NCBI GenBank assembly: GCA_037126765.1
Contig: JBBCBC010000024.1
Coordinates: 13,799,554-13,863,553, forward strand
Direction: 5' to 3'
Source of the DNA: Stenogyne calaminthoides
Lineage: Eukaryota > Streptophyta > Magnoliopsida > Lamiales > Lamiaceae
DNA: 64,000 bases
Below are positions 34,747 to 46,700 of this stretch, piece by piece; position 1 is the first letter of the stretch, and each line of letters starts with the position of its first letter. The translations under genes were made by a program, and so were the position numbers. The notes under the pieces are model-generated. The model ran no database searches, was not told the DNA's origin, and saw only the letters and a program-made list of their open reading frames with translations.

Positions 34747-35187
34747 AGAGAAATAAAATAAAACGGGAATTAAAACACATAATTCCTATAATCAATATTC
34801 AGCAATCAAAATAAACATGGCCTTTCAAATTTATTTTGTCTCCATTATTTTCACATATTCAACGACCTCATCGGAAGAATACGAATTTATATCTAATATA
34901 AATCATAATGGACTAGGATACACATTCCTACTATCATAATCCCAGCGAGGACTGAATATCACAATAGCATAACTAGTAGGTCTCCAAACCAATTGCAAAA
35001 ACTGCAATTCCCAGTTTATCAAACCCAGTTCGACTGATGTCCCTTAACTTTTGTTCCCCGCAAGGGCAAGTGAAACAAAATTAAGTTGGTTTACAACCAT
35101 CAAGCGGAGACATTACATGTCCCTATAAAAGTCCAGTTAGATGTAGATTAGAGCAAAAGACGAGGGTCTTAAATACTCATTGGAATG
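34747..35187 (-). other. TE11 leader, gag-proximal part
   Basis: Non-coding; matches the TE7 leader at 21700-22160. It ends at the TE12 insertion, whose TSD copy GAATG is at 35183-35187. Confidence 0.7.
35183..35187. repeat. TE12 target-site duplication, left copy
   Basis: GAATG, repeated at 49664-49668 after the 3' LTR. Confidence 0.9.
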
Positions 35188-37119
35188 TGTTGGGAGATGA
35201 ATTTAATAAAGAAAGATTTTGATTAGATCCCAAAACCCCTGATTATGACATGTTCAGGATAATCTTGATAGTTGAGTCAGGATTCAGTTTTAGAGTATTC
35301 AGGATGTTATCTGCACAATGTATAGTCAGCAGATATAGATCAGGATAGATTCTGATGACTCAATAAGGTTCTGAAGAAACTGATGTTTCAAAGATGAAAT
35401 CAAGTTTCGGGTTTCAAGATGAAACCGAAAGTTTCAAAACCAAATCGAGAAACCAAGTCTCGAACCGAAACCAAGACTCGTAAAAAAAAGCGAGAAACTA
35501 AAGACTCGGTCTGGCCGAGAGACTCAAAGATGAAGACTCAAGATATCGGTCAAGATATCCGTGGAAAGACTCGTAAGACCTCAAGACACGTAAGACGTAA
35601 GACTAAAGATCAAGATTGAAGAATATCAAGGCACAAGAATTATCAAGACTCAAGAATGTAATCAATGTTCAAGATAAACCCCAATGTTCCGAGGCACTGA
35701 AAATATCTATCTGAAGGGTGCAATCCTGAGAAAAACACGACACCTTAGAAAAATAGATATTGCCTAAGACATTCTCATGCAGACAAAAGGAACTAAGACA
35801 AAGTGTTGTTAAGGATATATCACTTTCGTAGATAGTAACCAAAAAGAGCCGCTGAAGTTGTCTACCTTTAACCGAGAGACAAAAGTCAAAAAGAAGAAGA
35901 CAACATCGCACATTATCGACACCGGCAAATGACAGTCACTGAAAAGATGTCAGAAGTACTAAAGTTCCAGACTGCAAAAAGTGATGATCGGCTACATGAA
36001 AGTCTATTGCCTAAAACGTGTTAGGGAGTGTCAAACCCTAAATATAGTCGTTTCTCACACACCATAAGAGGAAACTCACGAAGCTATCTCTTCCAACGGA
36101 TAGTTTTTCAAGAGTGACCTTGGTGTATGCCTATAAATACTTGTGACCATCTATATTGAAGGTTACGGGAAATTTGTAAGCAACTCAAGAGCTCAAACTT
36201 ATTATTTCAAGTTGAAGCACTCGAAAACCCAAGAATTTCCCAAGTGCTTTATATTGAAGAGAGCTCATTCCACTAAGCCTAGCATGATAAGATATATCCA
36301 AAGCTTAGTCAAGATATCCTAGCCTTTGCATTGTTCTTTATTGTAAAGGATATCTCATCCTATTTGGAAACCAACCAAGAAACCCCAAACCCTTTGTAAG
36401 GTAGTTTGAGGGTGATTGTTGGTGAGATTGGAGTTGTAAAGAGCTAGTAAACTACATTGAGGTAGTCAGAAAGCTCTAGAGAAGAAGTGAGTAATTATCT
36501 TGGATAGACAGAAAGCTTGTGTGTGTTTTGAGTTAGTAAACTACAGAGGTAGTCAGAAAGCCAAAATAGAAAGGTTAGTAAACTAAGGTGATTTAGTGAT
36601 TATTTTCTCTCAAGAGATCGGGGAGAGTGGACTTAGGAGCTTGAGTCTCGAACCACTATAATTTGGTTGTGTTCTTTTTGCTTTTCGCTTTTGCTTTGAT
36701 TAACTGTTGCATTACTTTGAATTGAAAGCATATTTTCACTGATATTCAGTTGGAATCAATCCACTGAAGTTGCATCTGAACTGAACCACAGCCTAATCAC
36801 TATTCCATTAAAAGGAAGTCTTTTCAGCAAAAGCTTAAAACGAGTATAAACTTAGGGCCAACCATTCCGCACATCTGAGTAAGCTTTTCAAGCAAACTCA
36901 AGAACTCAAAACTTCGGGATCGGTTGGGATTATCCGAGGTATCCGAAAGCAACGGGATCACCGCCTCGTAGACTTTGACTCAGGGCGATTTGTGCTTCTC
37001 AGGACCAAATCTTCAGGACATCCTGACCCAAGCTGACCTCAGTAAAGAAAAGTTTTAAAAACACTAACACGTTTGTTCCCCCCATACACGTGTAAGACTC
37101 GTTTGCACCGGGACCAACA
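35188..37119 (+). repeat. TE12 5' LTR (1932 bp)
   Basis: TGTTGGGAGATG at 35188 to GGACCAACA at 37119. TATA box CTATAAATAC at 36131-36140. It is almost identical to the 3' LTR except in two patches, about 35340-35690 and 36900-36965, where CAG/CTG words are replaced (see findings). Confidence 0.92.
36131..36140 (+). promoter_or_regulatory. TATA box of TE12 5' LTR
   Basis: CTATAAATAC; the same box is in the 3' LTR at 48648-48657. Confidence 0.65.
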
Positions 37120-37121
37120 AG

Positions 37122-37133
37122 TGGTATCAGAGC
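37122..37133 (+). promoter_or_regulatory. TE12 primer-binding site
   Basis: TGGTATCAGAGC, the exact initiator Met-tRNA complement, two bases after the 5' LTR. Confidence 0.93.
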
Positions 37134-37241
37134 AGTGGTTCAACTTGACCACCTGCTTTTTTGACCAAAGTCTTATTTAAAATACTTGTGGTCTATCTGA
37201 ACAGATCTTATTAGCTGAAATTCTTAAAAGACTCAGATAAA

Positions 37242-39638
37242 ATGTCTTCTAAGAAACTTCCCATGTTCTCAGTAGAGAACTATGATTTATGGAGACTGAG
37301 AATGCAGGCTCACCTGTATTCTAAACATGAACACATGTGGAGAGTGGTCTCTGAAGGACCATTCCAATTTACTGTGGCGAATCCTAGAGGAACATAAAAT
37401 GAGAGAAATGATCCCCGAACAGAATTTCCTAAGTCTGATGACCAACTGACTCCTTAGGAGAGGAAGTTAGTCAATCTAGACTATATTGCTAAAGACACAC
37501 TATACAGTACAATTGATGATGGTGTGATGGGAATGATTTCTCATTGTAATACTGCCAAAGAAATTTGGGATACACTAGCAGTAATGTGCCAAGGCACAGA
37601 TCATATCAAGGAGAACAAACTTTCAGTTGCCATTGGAAAGTTTGACAGTTTTGAAATGGAAAAGGGTGAATCTATAGACAAATTGGAAGTCAGATTCACT
37701 AGTATAATGAATGATCTGAATGCACTTGGAAAGAGATATCAACAAAGAGAAATAACATTGAAAATTCTTAGAGGTCTCTCTAAGAAATGGGATATTCATG
37801 CAGTGGTGATTGAAAACACCAAGAATATTGATTCAATGTCGTACCAACAAGTCTTCTCTGAGCTGAAAGCTTATGAGTTCGTAATTGATAAGAAATCAAA
37901 GAAAGCTGACAGCAAAGATGATTCATCATCTAGTAAAAATGTGTCTTTCAAAGCTAAGGATAAAACCTGTAAAACTAGAGAGTCTGAGAACTCCCTTGCT
38001 AAGAATCAGGATGAGCTTGAGGATAAGCTAGCACTGATGGCAAGGAGGTTTGAAAGACTTAATAGTCGATATGGAAAATACAAAAACTATTACAGGAATC
38101 ACAGGTACCAGAAGAAAGTTGAGGACAAATCAACTGAGAAGAGAAAGGACCTGAAAGCTGAAGGATCTTCATCCAAAAGGAAGGACTCCAAGTCCAAAGA
38201 AGAAAGTGATCAGGATGATGATACCAACAGATGCTATAACTGCCAAAAGAAAGGTCACTTCCAGTATGATTGTCCAGATCTGAGTGCTAAGGAGAGAAGA
38301 GAAAGGCAAGCTAAAAGAGAGAAGAAGTTCTCTAGCAAAAAGACCATGGTTGCAGAAGAAGAACATTCTGAGGAAGGATCTAGCTCTTCAGATGAAATCT
38401 TCTCAGACAGTGAAAGTGATGACCTCTGTCTAATGGCTATTGAGGAGGTAAACTCTTCTTTCTCTGTTGTTGCTCCTACACTAGCACAAGAGTTGTCAAG
38501 TTCAACTGTAAACAGTCAATTTGACCTGATGGATTCTTTTGAGAGTCTGGTGAAGGACTATGTTGTCTTACAAGAACTGCTAAATGAAACTCAAGAGCAG
38601 AATAAGGAATTGAAAGCTGAAAATCTTAAGTGGAAAGACTCTAGCAATACTGAAATCACTTCACAATTAATGGGAGCTACTGATGAACTGGATGTTCTGA
38701 AAGTACAACTCTCAGAGAAAGAGAAGTTGATAGAGATCCTAACTGAAAAGCTAGAGAAATCCACTGAAGAGATTCAGCTGATCAGAACCAAGTTCAATGA
38801 CCTCTCTGAGAAGCATGAAACTCTACAGAATTGTGAGGATAGTGCGCAGAAGAAGCTAACTCTATTGAATACTGCATCTAAAGTGATAGATGAAATTCAG
38901 AGTTATCAGAGACCTGCCACTATAAAATTTGGATTGGGATACATTCCATGGGGAACCTCACAAGGTCATCTGAATGCTGCATCAAGTAGCAAGAAGACAA
39001 TCTTTGTTAAACAAGTGGCACCTATCCTTCTTACTGAAGATATGCCCAAGGTGTTAGACAAGGGAAAAGGACCTATGGTTCCAGTAAAACTGAATGATCA
39101 GGTAAGAAAGCCCAAACCGCAGGTGAAGGCTAGAAAACCTGAGCACTTAGTAGGAAAATTTCAGGCAAGTACTTTGAAGCCTCAGGCTAATAATGCAAAC
39201 CTGAAAGGATCTACACTGAATCATCAGACGAATCTTCAGAAGAGAAACACTCAGCAGAGACATTCTCAACTGAAGAGACCAAGTCCTCAGTATATTGAAA
39301 GACCCAAATTTCAGTACAGGCAACCTGAACCCCACTTACCTAAGGGTAAAGGTTACCTGAACCCAAGTCAACAAAGATTCAGACCAGCTACACAGAAGCC
39401 TAAGCAACTGAACAAAAGGCCTGTACCAAAGAAAAATTCTAAGGCTCATGATCATGCAAAGGCTAGCACTCATACACAGGATACTGCTAAGGCACCCAGA
39501 GTAGTAAATGTGTATGTTGATGTTTATGGAAGACATATCAGCCACTCTAAAGTGATTAGAGTTGTCAGGCAGATTTGGATTCCGAAAGGTACAGCTAACC
39601 TTGTAGGACCCTACACAAATTGGGTACCTAAGAATTGA
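37242..39638 (+). pseudogene. TE12 Gag (two early stops)
   Basis: The ATG at 37242 opens the frame (MSSKKLPMFSVENYDLW), broken by stops at 37395-37397 (TAA) and 37455-37457 (TAG), then open for 704 codons from 37524 to the TGA at 39636-39638. It has a UBN2-like Gag domain (about 37240-37900) and a zinc knuckle CYNCQKKGHFQYDC at 38232-38273 (CX2CX4HX4C). An acidic Ser-rich segment follows, then a long coiled coil (about 38530-38880) and a basic Lys/Gln/Pro-rich tail ending near WVPKN. Coiled coil plus basic tail is typical of SIRE-type Gag. Pol follows in the same frame, past the TGA. Confidence 0.87.
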
Positions 39639-41017
39639 TCTGTTTTTCAGGAGGAAAACAAGGGCATTGAGCTGATTAAAGATCACATAGAACTGATGAG
39701 TGGAGATGAAATGCCCCCTGTTGTATGGTATCTTGACAGTGGATGTTCAAGACATATGACAGGATTCAAGAAGATACTCAGTGACTATGTTGAACAAAGA
39801 GGCCCTCAGATCACATTTGGAGATAACTCCAAGGGACAGACTGAAGGATATGGAACTCTTGAAATCGATTCAGTTCATATCCATGGTGTTTCATATGTAT
39901 CAGGATTGAAACATAATTTGCTCTCAATAAGCCAATTCTGTGATAAAGGTTTTAATGTTGAGTTCTCAAAGAACTTATGTTATGTGAAAAATGATATCTC
40001 ACAGAAAATATTACTGACTGGTACAAGAAAAGGAAATGTGTATCTTGCTGATTGGAGTTCAAATCCTAAAGATATATGTTTGGTTGCAAAAAGTTCCACA
40101 GATACCAGTTGGTTATGGCACAAAAGAATGAATCACCTGAATTTCAAAACCCTGAATAAACTTGCAAGATTAGCTCTTGTGAGAGGGTTGCCTAATGAAG
40201 TGTTCAGTAAGGAACATGTTTGTGATGCATGCCAAAAAGGAAAACAAATTAGAGTATCATTTAAAAGCAAAGTAGATGTTTCTACTGAAAGGATACTTCA
40301 GTTGTTGCATATGGATCTTTTTGGTCCAATAACACCAGTGAGCACTAATGGCAGGAAATATACACTCGTAGTAGTTGATGACTACTCAAGATATACTTGG
40401 GTCATATTCTTACTCAGTAAGAAAGAGACTCAGATAAAACTGCCTGAACTACTGAGAAGGCTCAGTATTGAAAAGAACCTGAGTGTGGTCAAAATCAGAT
40501 CTGACAAAGGAACTGAATTTATAAACCATATTATATCTGATTATTGTGCAACAAATGGAATTACTCATGAGACATCAGCTGCAAGGACCCCTCAACAAAA
40601 TGGTGTTGCTGAAAGAAGGAACAGGACTTTAAAAGAAGTTGCAAGAACAATGATAGCTGAAGCTGATATTCCTAAAAGATTTTGGGCTGAAGCTGTCAAC
40701 ACTGCATGCTATTCTCAAAATAGATCCATGCTGACCAATAGTCAAGGCAAAACACCATACGAGCTGTGGAATGAAAGGAAGCCTCTTGTTTCTTTCTTTC
40801 ATGTGTTTGGTTGCAAGTGTTTCATACACAATTATGGTAAAGATCAGTTGAAAACATTTGATAGCAAAGCTGATGAAGGAATATTCTTAGGATATTCTGA
40901 AATCAGTAAAGCCTTCAGAGTTTACAACTGTAGGACTCTTATTGTGGAGGAAACACCTCATGTTGTTTTGATGAATCTACTTGTGTTCAGAAGAAACAGG
41001 AAAATGATGCAAAAGAA
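39639..41017 (+). pseudogene. TE12 protease and integrase
   Basis: Same frame as Gag, after one TGA; the first Met is at 39696. Protease site WYLDSGCSRHMT (about 39726-39761). GAG-pre-integrase zinc motif WLWHKRMNHLN ... CDACQKGK (40110-40240). Integrase with HMDLFGP (first Asp), RSDKGTEF (second Asp) and PQQNGVAERRNRT (Glu): the DD35E triad is complete and in one frame. The C-terminal part has FLGYSEISKAFRVYN. The frame breaks at a T run, 40966-40969, and stops at 41019-41021; the real protein continues in the next frame. Confidence 0.9.
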
Positions 41018-43052
41018 TTGACAAAAAGGATCACCAGATTAAGCCTGAAAAAGAATGACAAATCATCCACTGAACCTGAAAAAAAGAAGTCAGTCACCTT
41101 CTATGAATGGAGTGACTCAGACTCAGACAAAGAAGTTCAGGATGGAACTCAGGATGGTGAGACTCAGGAAAGCCAACACACCAAAGGTGACCAATCTGAA
41201 CAGACACCAGTTCAGACTCAGGTATGTGATGACAATGAAGATGTGGTCACAACTGAGGCAATTTCTGAATCTATCAACCAAAGGGGAACAAATGTCACTG
41301 ACAATGTTCTGAATGGAATTTCCCCTGAGGAAGATGATTCCCTTTCTCCTTTTCTGTTGTTCCCTGAGTTTATTGAACTAACTGAACCTAACATTTCAAA
41401 TGTTGAGGATATTATTGAAGGGGGAACATCTAGAAGAAGTTGGTTAGATAGTCATCCTACAAGTCAGATTGTGGGTGATCTAACTGATGGTGTTAAGACA
41501 AGAAGGTTCCATGGTGAGAGTGCACTATTCTGTTACTTCCTATCAGAGAAAGAGCCTACTGATATTGAAGAAGCTCTACAAGATTCTCATTGGATTACTG
41601 CTATGCGAGAAGAGCTGTATCAATTCTCAAGGAATGAAGTGTGGGAGCTAGTGGATAGGCCTGAAAGGCACAATGTTATTGGAACCAAGTGGGTATTTAA
41701 GAATAAAAGAGATGAGAACAACAACATTGTAAGAAACAAGGCAATGCTAGTTGCACAAGGTTATTCCCAAGAAGAAGGCTTGGATTATGATGAAACATTT
41801 GCACCTGTTGCAAGACTAGAAGCCATCAGATTGTTTCTTGCATATGCTACCAACATGAAGTTCACAGTCTATCAAATGGATGTGAAAAGTGCATTTCTGA
41901 ACGGTGTGCTTAAAGAAGAGGTTTATGTGGAACAACCTCCTGGTTTCAGACATAATGACCAAGTTTCAGGCTCAGAAAAGCCTTGTATGGTCTTAAGCAA
42001 GCACCAAGAGCATGGTATGATACTCTTTCTCAGTTTCTTACTGACCACAGTTTTATCAAAGGAACTATTGATAGAACTTTGTTCAGGATAGAAGATGGGG
42101 AAGATATTTTACTAGTTCAGATATATGTAGATGATATCATTTTTGGATCTCCAAATCATCAGTTGTGTGAAAAGTTTTCTACATTGATGAAAGGCAAATT
42201 TGAGATGTCTATGATGGGGGAGATGAATTTCTTTCTAGGTCTTCAAGTGAAACAATCAAAGGAAGGAATCTTCATCAACCGTGCAAAAGTACACCGTAGA
42301 TCCGATTGCAAGTATGGTGTACAAAAAATTGCAATGCGGTTAGAATTCCCATGAATACTAACTACAAGATGGATCCCGATCTCAAGGCAAATCGATGAAG
42401 TCATCTTGATTATAAAGGGATCATTGGATCATTGCTCTATCTCACGACAAGTAGGCGGATATAACATTTCTTTGTTGGGATATGTGCAAGATACCAAGCT
42501 AATCCTAAGGCTAGTCACATGGAGGCTGCCAAAAAGATACCGACGTATCTTAAGGGCACAGTGAATAGAGGATTGTGGTATCCAGCTGATGATAACCTTG
42601 AGTTAACTGGTTATTCGGATCTCTCGATTATGGAGGTCAGAGAATTGACAGAAGTCCACTACAGAACTTGTCAATTTCTTGGAAGTAAGTGATATCTTGG
42701 TTTTCGAAGAAACAGGACCTCGAAGAAGAACCAAAGACTACTCGAAGTTTGAATACATGGTTGCGAGAAGTCGTTGTGCTTTCGATTCTTTGGCTCAGAC
42801 AACAATTAAGGGATTATAAAGTTGTAGCCAATGAAGTACCAATATTTTGTGATAATAATAGTGTCATTGCTATTTCACAAAATACAGTATTGCACACCAG
42901 ATGCAAGCATGTGGATATCAGACATCACTTCATCAGAGATCATGTCGAAAAGAAGGACATCAGGATGGAGAAAATTCATCTTGATAAGCGAGAGTGATAT
43001 CTTGACTAAACCTTTGGCGAATCAAGATTTCGAGAACTATCGGTTGAATTAG
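41018..43052 (+). pseudogene. TE12 reverse transcriptase and RNase H
   Basis: The frame 41018-42091 holds the linker (Ser/Asp/Glu-rich) and the RT N-terminal half (WITAMREELYQF, GTKWVFKNK, GYSQEEGLDYDETFAPV, QMDVKSAFLNG, EQPPGF). It shifts at a T run, 41964-41966, to the frame 41983-42354 with MYGLKQAPRAWYDTL and an intact YVDD (42124-42135). From about 42290 the frame scatters. RNase H blocks are still readable: WFSKKQ near 42700, WLRQQLRDY near 42800, FCDNNSVIAISQN, HVDIRHHFIRDHVEKK to about 43050. The scatter coincides with the CAG/CTG-poor patch. Confidence 0.85.
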
Positions 43053-43757
43053 GGATGTTGGATCCGTGTATAGAGTAAATCAAAAAAATTGAAGGTTTTC
43101 GGATGCATGAAGTTCTCTCGAGCTTCTCTTGAGAAACTTCGGGATAAAATTGAAATCTTGAATCGAGTCTCGAGAAACTTCGGTGTCTTTGAAGGTCAAG
43201 ATTAAGATGGCATCTTGAACCCTTTTCAAGATTTCGAAGATCATACTAACATTTTATCAAGGTCAATACTCAGTAAGACTAATAGAGGAAAATTAGTCTG
43301 AAGAAGAAATGACTCATGCGACTCATTTATTGCTTAAGTGAAATTCAGTAATCATTTGCAATAAATACAAAACACCTGAAGAATGTTTTAGGGTGGGATC
43401 TTTGAAATTCCAAGGAAGGTCAACAGTCATTAAATGCCCTGTTGCATTTAATCACCAATGAGGTTAAAATGGCGGCTTACTTTTCGGAGGATCGTCCTTT
43501 CACCTACCTGATTAGTCGGTGGATTAATCTTAACCGTTGATTTTAATTAATCACATGATTTCCCACGAAATCGATCTATATATTCTCTTGGAAGCCATTC
43601 AAGTCTTTTTATTAAACCTTTGAACCTTCGTCTTTCCAAAACCTCTGCAAATAAAATCCTTTTACCCAGAAATTCTTCATCACTCCGAAACCCTAAACCT
43701 TCAAAATAAACCATATTCGACCGATTAGCCAAAACAAATAAACCATGGTATGAGTAT
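43053..43757 (+). other. TE12 non-coding interval between pol and 3' ORF
   Basis: About 700 bases with no supported ORF. Its first 200 bases (43060-43260) are still CAG/CTG-poor. The part near 43440-43740 could carry the splice acceptor or promoter of the 3' ORF, but nothing diagnostic is visible. Confidence 0.55.
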
Positions 43758-46700
43758 GTGGTTTCTCTGGAGAATACATCAAATGCTAAGCATGAAGAAG
43801 AGGCGGTTCATTTGATCCGGCTAGTGAAGCTGACGAATCTAGTCGTGAACCGACCGGAGGCAGAGTATTCTCGCGAGGTAATAGAGTTCGTCTCTAATAT
43901 AGAAATAGATGAGGATGATAACATTGAGTCCAAGATTTCTATTTCGCATTTAGAGCATACATCGAAGTATGTAGATTTTGTTCGGGAGCTGTACATAGTC
44001 CCTCGGAATTTAAACGATGTTTTTGAGCTAGTGATAGAGGAGATGATCCCACACAATATATGTTGGGACGGGAGCAAGAGTATCTTGATAGGATTGCTGA
44101 ACATCCTGTTAAGTTTGAGGCAACTTTGAATAAGCGGCATTTGAAGCCGAAGTACCGAGTTTTGATGGATATTGTGAGTAAGTGTATAATGAGTCGATCG
44201 GGGAGCTTTGAGCAGATTAGCACTCCCAAACTCCGATTGATGGCGGCGATTGAGGACTCACCCACCAAGGATTTCAACTGGCTGAAATATCTGATCAAGG
44301 TGGTGAGTGAGCAATCCAAGGTCATAAAAAGGGAGGATGGCTCAATATCGATCAAAGGCAAGATCCTCCATGCCACCAAAATAGCTTTTATTTTGGAAAT
44401 GTGTCGAGAGGAGGAGGACATCTTTGCCAACACTACCCCTTTCCCTAAGTCCAAGGTGTTGTTCAAGCCGGTTGCCACCAAGAGGACCATCAAAGGGAAG
44501 AAAGAGAAGAAGGTGGAATCACCTATTGCTGCTGCTGCTAAAGAAACCCAACAAGCTAGGGGGAAGGTTTTGTTGGAGGCCAAGAAGGAGGAGGGTGAAA
44601 AATTGAAGAAGCAAAAGACCTTTGCTCCAAAGCGCAAAAGAATGGTGGTTCTCACTGATGATGAGGAGGAAAGTAAGACTGAGGAGATTCAACCTGAGAG
44701 CCAAACTGCTCAGAAATCGCCTTTACATGTATTGACTCAGGCTATCTCAAAGGCACAGGATCAAACTGAGGAGCAAGTCTTCTCTGAGGTTCTTGAGACG
44801 TCGCTAAGTTCTGATTATTTTTCTCAAGAAATATTCCAAGGACCTCAGACCTCAGAGAAAGTTCAGATTCCTACTGAGGAAGTGCCCACTCAGTTCTCAG
44901 AGCAAACACAGATTCCCACTGAGGTGGCGCCACTCGCACCTCGAGAACCAAGTCGATTCAGATCGAGGAGTCACTGCCCAAACCTCGATATTCTTTGAGC
45001 CTCAGGAGCAGATGAACTTAGATGAGCTCCTAAGTGATCTATTGCTTGATCCTTCAGCAGACTTATCTACTGAACCTGAGAGCCCAATGATCAAGAATGG
45101 TGAAGCTGAAGAGACCGAATGGCGAAGCAAGGGGGAACGGTTCATTCTAGACCGCTACCCTGAGCTTAGCTCATTCCCTGACCTCCAAGACATCTTCTTC
45201 AGATTGAGGTCAACGATCTTTATCCTCAACAAGACTCTTCCGGAAATGCTCAACATAGCTTCATTCAGAGGTGAAGACTGGTGGAATGAGGAAATAACTC
45301 TGCTCACTGAATTCTCAGGATTCAGGAAAACCAAGCTAAGAATGAAAATCTCTGACTTTGATGAGTTGGTTAAAAAGAAAGTTGCTGAGAGGAAGGCTGC
45401 TGAAGTTGGTGCCCCGAGCTCCAAAGACAAATCTCAGGATGGGGACCAACAAGGGGATGATGAGAGTCAATCTCAGAAGGAGAAAGACTCAATCGATCTT
45501 TGAAACGACCGTTTGTCGAACATCCTCAGACTGAAGTTTGCCTTCAGGTAACTTTTGGCACTATTAACAATTATGCCAGGATTACTGAAGTACCTATCTT
45601 TAAATCTGTAATGTCTGATATGCAGACTGAGGCTCAGGTGGACACCCAAGCTCAGGGTGAATCCCAGACTCAGACTGGATCTGAAGCTCAGGTTCAAACT
45701 GAGACTCAGGCTGATGTGCCAGCTCAGGAGACACAGCAGATCAGATATGCTCCTGAGATTGATCTCACCCCTGTGATGGAAAAGTTGGAGAAGGTTGAGC
45801 CAATCCTGAACAAAGTTGTTCTGATCGAGGAGGTATTGGCCAACCAAGATAAGAAGATTGAAAGCTTGAGTTCTTCTTCAGAACTGGTGCAACTTCAGAA
45901 CTCTATGACTGAGAAGCTGACCTCCATGGAAGGAAAGTTAGAAGAGAAGATGGAGGGGGTCAAAGTTGAGCTTAATGCAGAGCTGAAGCAGAAGCATCAG
46001 GAGCAAACTGAATCTCTAGAAGCTAAATTGGCAGAGAAAAATGAGATGCTGGTAAAGAATGCTGTTGAGGAGATGAGCTCAATGCTCATGGCCAAGATGA
46101 CAGACATGTTCAAGGAAGCTCTCTCTAGCCAATTTGCTCATCTGTCTGAAGAATTCTCAGTGGCGAAGAACCACCTTAGAAGGCTCGAGGAGGAGCAGGA
46201 TTAGTTGGCAGGGGAGGTGCGGAGTGTCAGTAAAGAACAATATCATATGGACACAACACTCTCCAGGCTTCTACCAGAGTATGGATCCAAGAAGGGGGAA
46301 AGATCCGGTACTGATCTCAGGAAATTATTGGATCAAACTCTGAAAGGCAAGACGATCAAGGAAGCTGAAAAGAAAATCGTTGCCGAAGCCATGAAGGAAA
46401 TAGAGGCCACTGAGAAACTGAAGTTTAAGAAGGTGGAGAAGCCAGTCTACACTCAGGTTTCAGAGGAAACAATGCAAGAAGTTGCTGCAGAGAAACTGAG
46501 TGGTAGAGGAAGAATTGGAACAAGCCAAGCTGGAGCAGAATTGCCCATCAAAAGAAAGGCTGTGGCGATTGAAGAGCCTGAGGGCAAAAGAGCTAAGGCT
46601 TCTAAGCCAATTCAGAGGAAGCTAATCCTGGATATTGAAGAATCTGAGTCTGTGCCACAAAAGAAAGTTTTCAATACCAGAAGTGCTCTGAAGTCACTCC

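Noticed and set aside
35419..35619. Lys/Thr-rich 66-codon ORF
   Set aside because: It lies in the CAG/CTG-altered tandem region of the TE12 5' LTR; the 3' LTR has no equivalent frame.
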